From NCBI GenBank assembly GCA_035591015.1, contig JAXIUW010210953.1, positions 1-10,992 of the forward strand: DNA of 10,992 nucleotides. Reading direction: 5' to 3'. Shown here in pieces: positions 7,894 to 10,992 of the stretch (position 1 is its first letter; each line of letters opens with the position of its first letter). Source of the DNA: Cephalothrix simula (Eukaryota > Nemertea > Palaeonemertea > Archinemertea > Cephalotrichidae). Made by a program: the position numbers and the translations under genes. The notes beneath the pieces were generated by a model. The model saw nothing but the letters and a program-made list of their open reading frames with translations, was not told the DNA's origin and made no database searches.

Positions 7894-7998
7894 ATCATCT
7901 AATCTCGCGCTCTGACATCAGCCGATCTGACAGTTTTCGGGTCAGTTTAATTGCATGGGTCATCCCCGAGGGGTACAAGCTTCTTTTTTCCATTTTCT
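7894..7998 (+). CDS. Weak candidate exon after a good acceptor
   Basis: TCCTTTATTTTCAG at 7880-7893 is a good acceptor. The third frame after it stays open for about 34 codons to TGA near 7998, giving a polar peptide with IAWVIPEGYK toward its end, while the other two frames stop within nine codons. A possible donor, GAGGG|GTACAAG near 7975, is weak. No family is recognised. CCCCGAGGGG at 7965-7974 is a small palindrome inside it. Confidence 0.12.
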
Positions 7999-8211
7999 GA
8001 AGTATTGGTGGTTTTAGCCGGCTGTCAATCACATGGATTCGCTTTCATTTGTCTCAAAGCCGAAACTCGTTGGAAAGATTAGGTTTGAATATTGGCTAAT
8101 TTCATTTTCTTGATCCGAAAAATTGTTTTGGAACAGGTGCCTTGGTAATTCATTTTTTTCTCGGGTTTGAAAGCGAAATGATTTTTTCGAAGTAAAAATG
8201 TTGATTTATAC

Positions 8212-8633
8212 AGGGGTCATTGTAAACAAATTTCTACACGGATGTCCAAAATCTATCCTGGGGTATCCCACCCCCTAAAATTTTATTTTTATATTCTAGA
8301 TCCACTGCCTATTTTTGCAGGTTTTTTAACTAAAATATGCAGTCGCAAAATTTGGACATTTTACCCATGATTTTTTGCGTGCATTCACGACAACAAATTT
8401 TAAAACTTGTTAACCGAAGAATCTAAAAATTCAAAATTTTTGACCAAACTTGTTTCTAGCCGTAAGATATACATGTAGGTCAAATGACAGCTCATTTTGG
8501 GCAACAAATAGTCCCCATTTCAACTAAAAAATCATTAATTCGGCAAAATAAAATACTGAAAAAAAGGTGTAAAAAATCTACATTTCGGCCGGACTTTCCC
8601 TCCCCCACCTCCATGTAGTTTTACATGACCCCT
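8212..8633. mobile_element. MITE-like segment with imperfect terminal inverted repeats (422 bp)
   Basis: The left end AGGGGTCATTGTAAAC (8212-8227), read against the reverse complement of the right end (AGGGGTCATGTAAAAC, from 8618-8633), matches with one gap. Beyond a 7-base extra piece on the left, TACACGGATG (8235-8244) matches TACATGGAGG (reverse complement of 8608-8617) at 8 of 10. The interior is AT-rich and non-coding, with several AAAATTT-type runs. No target-site duplication is visible next to the ends, so the true borders may be further out. A non-autonomous DNA transposon is the favoured reading; a chance fold-back at the C-rich right end is the alternative. Confidence 0.45.
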
Positions 8634-9008
8634 CCCTCCTAACGAGGGGGATTTGAGAACGAAGGTTTTTTTAACAAACTACAGGGCATTTATAAGATCA
8701 TTTATTGGTAAAATTATACATGTTAGGTCTCCCTAAGGTTTAAAAAGACTCGCAGGTTTTTCGCATTTTGAACAATGTGTCCACCATTGTGCACCAATCC
8801 AGAATCACTTATCATAAAATCATTCTAATTCTGCAATAACAAAAAGTTGGGAATTTCATGACAGATCTTTTTTAATTCAAATTTTGTACTTTAAAAAATA
8901 TTATAGGTTTAGCCTTTAACGGATTATTTTTTAAAATATGCATTAACTTTCAGTTTAACGAAATATCTATGTTGACAGCTTATTTTGGCCATCTTTGTTT
9001 TAGCTAAT

Positions 9009-9730
9009 TTACGCCTTAGTATCCATGTCAATATGTGAAAATTCTTTCCACAAGGGAAGGAATCTTTGACAGCAGTTTGACACCACCTCCCTACCGGGCT
9101 AAATAAATTCATTTAGCATCCTTCCCAGTGAAATGTAGGCTTCCCAAGGGTTTTTTTCACTCGTTATTCTATCCATTGCCCCAATGAATTTGTTGCCGAT
9201 TAGCTTAATAAAATTTGGCATTTCTGGATGTTTTTCGCCGCCAAAAACTCTCAGTGGGGTAACCTTAATTTCCCAGTGCGCCAACCCGGTAAAAAGAAGG
9301 TTCCCTTGGCTCCCGACATGTTTTATCTCATTATATTTGTCGTCTGCTAGTATCTCCATAGAAACTCAATTTTCGTACGGTGTCACATTCAGAGAAAGTT
9401 CTAATCGTAATAGTGTTAACATAACCATTTGTGAAGATAAACATTGGGCCAAAACCGTAACACGCACCCAAGGGAAAGCAGCTCTATAATTTTCTGCGTC
9501 AATCGCTATTAGCCCTGTATTCCATTGAGAATATACCTGAAGATCTTTCATTAAAACAGGCCGGGTCCTCATAAATGGAAAAGTCACTTGAGACTTGAAA
9601 TTTATTGAATTCAGAACATGAGGTAAGTCGATACCTCTCAGTGATGTTCGACTGTTCAATGGGTACATCCCTTTTTTCCCTTTTAAAGTAGTCGATTTTG
9701 TCTTGTCGAGGATATATCATTTTCTGCCAT
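9009..9730 (-). pseudogene. Broken coding region of unrecognised family
   Basis: Read on the minus strand, one frame from 9716 to TAA at 9011-9009 has only two internal stops: TGA at 9368-9366 and TAG at 9101-9099. That leaves open pieces of about 116, 88 and 29 codons with balanced, soluble-protein-like composition; the middle piece has many D, E, K, G and W residues and motifs such as HWEIK and NPWEAY. An upstream ATG at 9730 opens a different frame for 15 codons, ending at TAA at a T/A run (about 9688-9683), where a single slip would pass into the main frame. A frameshift plus two stops fits a decayed gene or decayed retrocopy of about 235-240 residues. G+C is higher here than in the flanks. 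The family is not recognised and no catalytic motif is visible. Plus-strand open frames here look like shadows. Confidence 0.42.
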
Positions 9731-9857
9731 AAAGATTATTATTTATGAATCATTTTGGTTATTAGACATGGTCGATGTTGATGATTTTTTCCTATATAGC
9801 CTAATTGATACAAAGGAAGATTGAGACCCCTAGACTCTAGAGCACCCGGCGGACCCA

Positions 9858-9868
9858 GGGATCGAACC
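9858..9868 (-). promoter_or_regulatory. Orphan RNA polymerase III B box / tRNA 3'-half remnant
   Basis: On the minus strand GGTTCGATCCC matches GGTTCRANNCC fully, set in GCGCGGGTTCGATCCCTGGGTCCGC, which forms an imperfect T arm. No A box is found at the proper distance upstream on that strand; the sequence there is a T-rich run. It is probably the truncated 3' part of a tRNA-derived SINE or tRNA pseudogene, different from the SINE at 3316. Confidence 0.55.
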
Positions 9869-10283
9869 CGCGCCCTTCATTGGAAAAAAAACTGAAAAAA
9901 ATTAGATAATGAAAATATGCCACTGAAAGTGATAAGTCCCAATCTAAATTAATGATTATTAAGAAACATGTAAATAGCTTGATGGGCTGAAGGAAGCATT
10001 CCAAAACTATACCCGAAACATTGTTGCATATCACCCAAAAACAGCTTCCCCTTAAAAAAGTAATCTATAGTAGAAAGAATATTCCTTTCATTTTATTTTT
10101 ATTCATTCATTTAGAGTAATATTTCGATATTTCAATTCCATATGGTTCACTCTTAAGTGCAATATTGGTTCATCCTTCATCACTTTAATGTTGGGGTGTT
10201 TCAGTTCCCTCATCAACTCTGATAATACCCTGCCAATCACCTCTGTTTTCGCCTACTTTCTCCCTGACCCCCATGTTTATTTA

Positions 10284-10323
10284 AATTCAATACATATGGA
10301 TTGAATTGAATTTATATATGTAT
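10284..10323. repeat. Overlapping inverted repeats
   Basis: AATTCAAT (10284-10291) and ATTGAATT (10300-10307) form a perfect 8-bp stem with an 8-base loop. ATACATAT (10290-10297) and ATATGTAT (10316-10323) form an overlapping alternative 8-bp stem, so the two hairpins are mutually exclusive. In AT-rich DNA this may be chance. Confidence 0.5.
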
Positions 10324-10591
10324 CTTTTATAGTTTTGCACAGTATCTTACACAATTTCAATTTTCCAATAGGTCTAGAAAGTGTTAAATCTATACAGTAC
10401 CCCTCCTTATGTAACTGATAACCATTTAATCATTTAAACTATATGATATCAATTAAACTTCGTTTTGTTTGAAATTATCTAAATCTTTTAGTAATAATGA
10501 GATCGTCATCGATATTATGATGATCAAAATGGCTGCGGCAATGATAGTAGCCATGTTTCTTTCATTCAATTATTTAAAATCAAATCAATCG

Positions 10592-10674
10592 TTTAGAATT
10601 TTGATCTACATACATGTACCAAGAATTTATCTAATGACAACAATCCACAATTTTGAATTTTGATTTACATGTAA
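10592..10674. repeat. Short direct repeat around TTTGATYTACAT
   Basis: TTTAGAATTTTGATCTACATACATGT (from 10592) and TTTGAATTTTGATTTACATGT (from 10652) are similar blocks about 60 bp apart. A small local duplication is likely. Confidence 0.5.
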
Positions 10675-10992
10675 TATAATAAAATTAAAAATTCTGAAAT
10701 ATTATACATACATGAAATGATGGAGAAAATGAAAATAGAAGGAAAAATAATAAAATTATAAAAGTAAAAATGAGAGGAAAATCAAGTAAATGGACATGGT
10801 AGCAGAATCTGTTATCCATGTCTGTATATTTGGAAGATGGTGGTAGAATCATATCAAAGAGTTAGTTACCTTTCCTGCTAAATGTAACAAATTTAAAGGA
10901 AGTTTGATTTTTTCCTGAAAAAATTTGAGTTCAGTGCGTTCGTTAAGTTTGTACATCTTATCATTTTGTTGAACAACAATTTGGTTGTTTAC

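Larger units (their letters stand above)
10024..10992. other. No gene seen; AT-rich with a purine-rich tract
   Basis: The open frame at 10469-10663 (+) is short and motif-free. At 10713-10790 the plus strand is strongly purine-rich (GGAGAAAATGAAAATAGAAG and similar), a common low-complexity feature. No RNA gene or credible splice pair was seen. Confidence 0.5.

Noticed and set aside
8924-9112. 62-codon minus-strand open frame after the TAG at 9099
   Set aside because: The main frame past that stop gives an equally plausible continuation, and this one ends in low-complexity Lys-rich sequence.
9184-9489. 101-codon plus-strand open frame
   Set aside because: Lies antisense to the more protein-like minus-strand frame in the same locally GC-richer DNA; treated as a shadow.
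9601-9640. Plus-strand donor ATGAG|GTAAGT near 9626
   Set aside because: A strong donor sequence, but no convincing upstream acceptor with an open frame, and it sits antisense to the broken gene.
9499-9720. 73-codon minus-strand open frame starting at an ATG
   Set aside because: Overlaps the main minus-strand frame in another phase. It stops at about 9499 while the main frame continues, so it is probably a shadow, though it could be the correct N-terminal phase if the frameshift lies further downstream.
9009-9730. Viral origin (endogenous viral element) for the minus-strand broken gene
   Set aside because: Considered because it is a lone, broken, protein-like insert, but no family motif is visible to support any virus group.
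1-10992. CRISPR array, prokaryotic operon, rRNA or spliceosomal RNA gene
   Set aside because: No regularly spaced identical repeats, no tightly packed open frames and no recognisable conserved rRNA or snRNA segments were found on either strand.

Overview
The window looks like nuclear DNA from an animal, most likely a marine invertebrate. It is AT-rich (about one third G+C by eye), and no long open frame with a recognisable product runs through it. It carries a tRNA-derived SINE-like sequence, an orphan RNA polymerase III B box, diverged tandem and dispersed repeats, inverted-repeat-bounded segments and at least one good intron/exon/intron arrangement. Nothing bacterial is visible: there are no operons, Shine-Dalgarno-led genes or CRISPR arrays. 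The invertebrate assignment is an inference from the style of the repeats, not from a recognised gene.

Layout. Positions 1-1200 are non-coding, with a (TTTA)n tract, a short CpG-bearing patch and a nested inverted/direct repeat at 832-912. At 1238-1330 a roughly 46-bp unit is duplicated, each copy headed by a palindrome. At 1346-1414 lies the best exon candidate on the + strand, a 69-bp symmetric cysteine-containing exon between a strong acceptor and GTAAGT. Positions 1558-2000 are a decayed tandem array with units of about 120-130 bp. A G-run/C-run repeat fragment sits at 2424-2530. The tRNA-like SINE runs from about 3316 to 3535 and is followed by a duplicated motif at 3541-3690. From 3700 to 6500 there is mostly anonymous AT-rich sequence with several hairpins, one possible 3' exon at 4527, and one copy of a dispersed repeat at 5299-5355; its partner is at 7225-7283.

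Positions 6515-7763 contain a degenerate octamer array followed by a chain of open frames that change phase and are broken by one in-frame stop. This is best read as a possible decayed or intron-split coding region on the + strand; a short ISDTGTYP stretch recalls the Frag1/DRAM/Sfk1 membrane-protein signature. Positions 8212-8633 form a MITE-like segment with imperfect terminal inverted repeats. Positions 9009-9730 on the - strand hold the most protein-like stretch, a frame of about 235 codons with two internal stops and an apparent early frameshift, interpreted as a pseudogene of unrecognised family. A perfect B box lies at 9858-9868 on the - strand. The last kilobase is AT-rich with short repeats and a purine-rich tract.

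No intact gene can be asserted, so there is no pathway to describe. The window reads as intronic or intergenic DNA with decayed inserts. All calls come from reading the sequence alone; expression and homology are untested.
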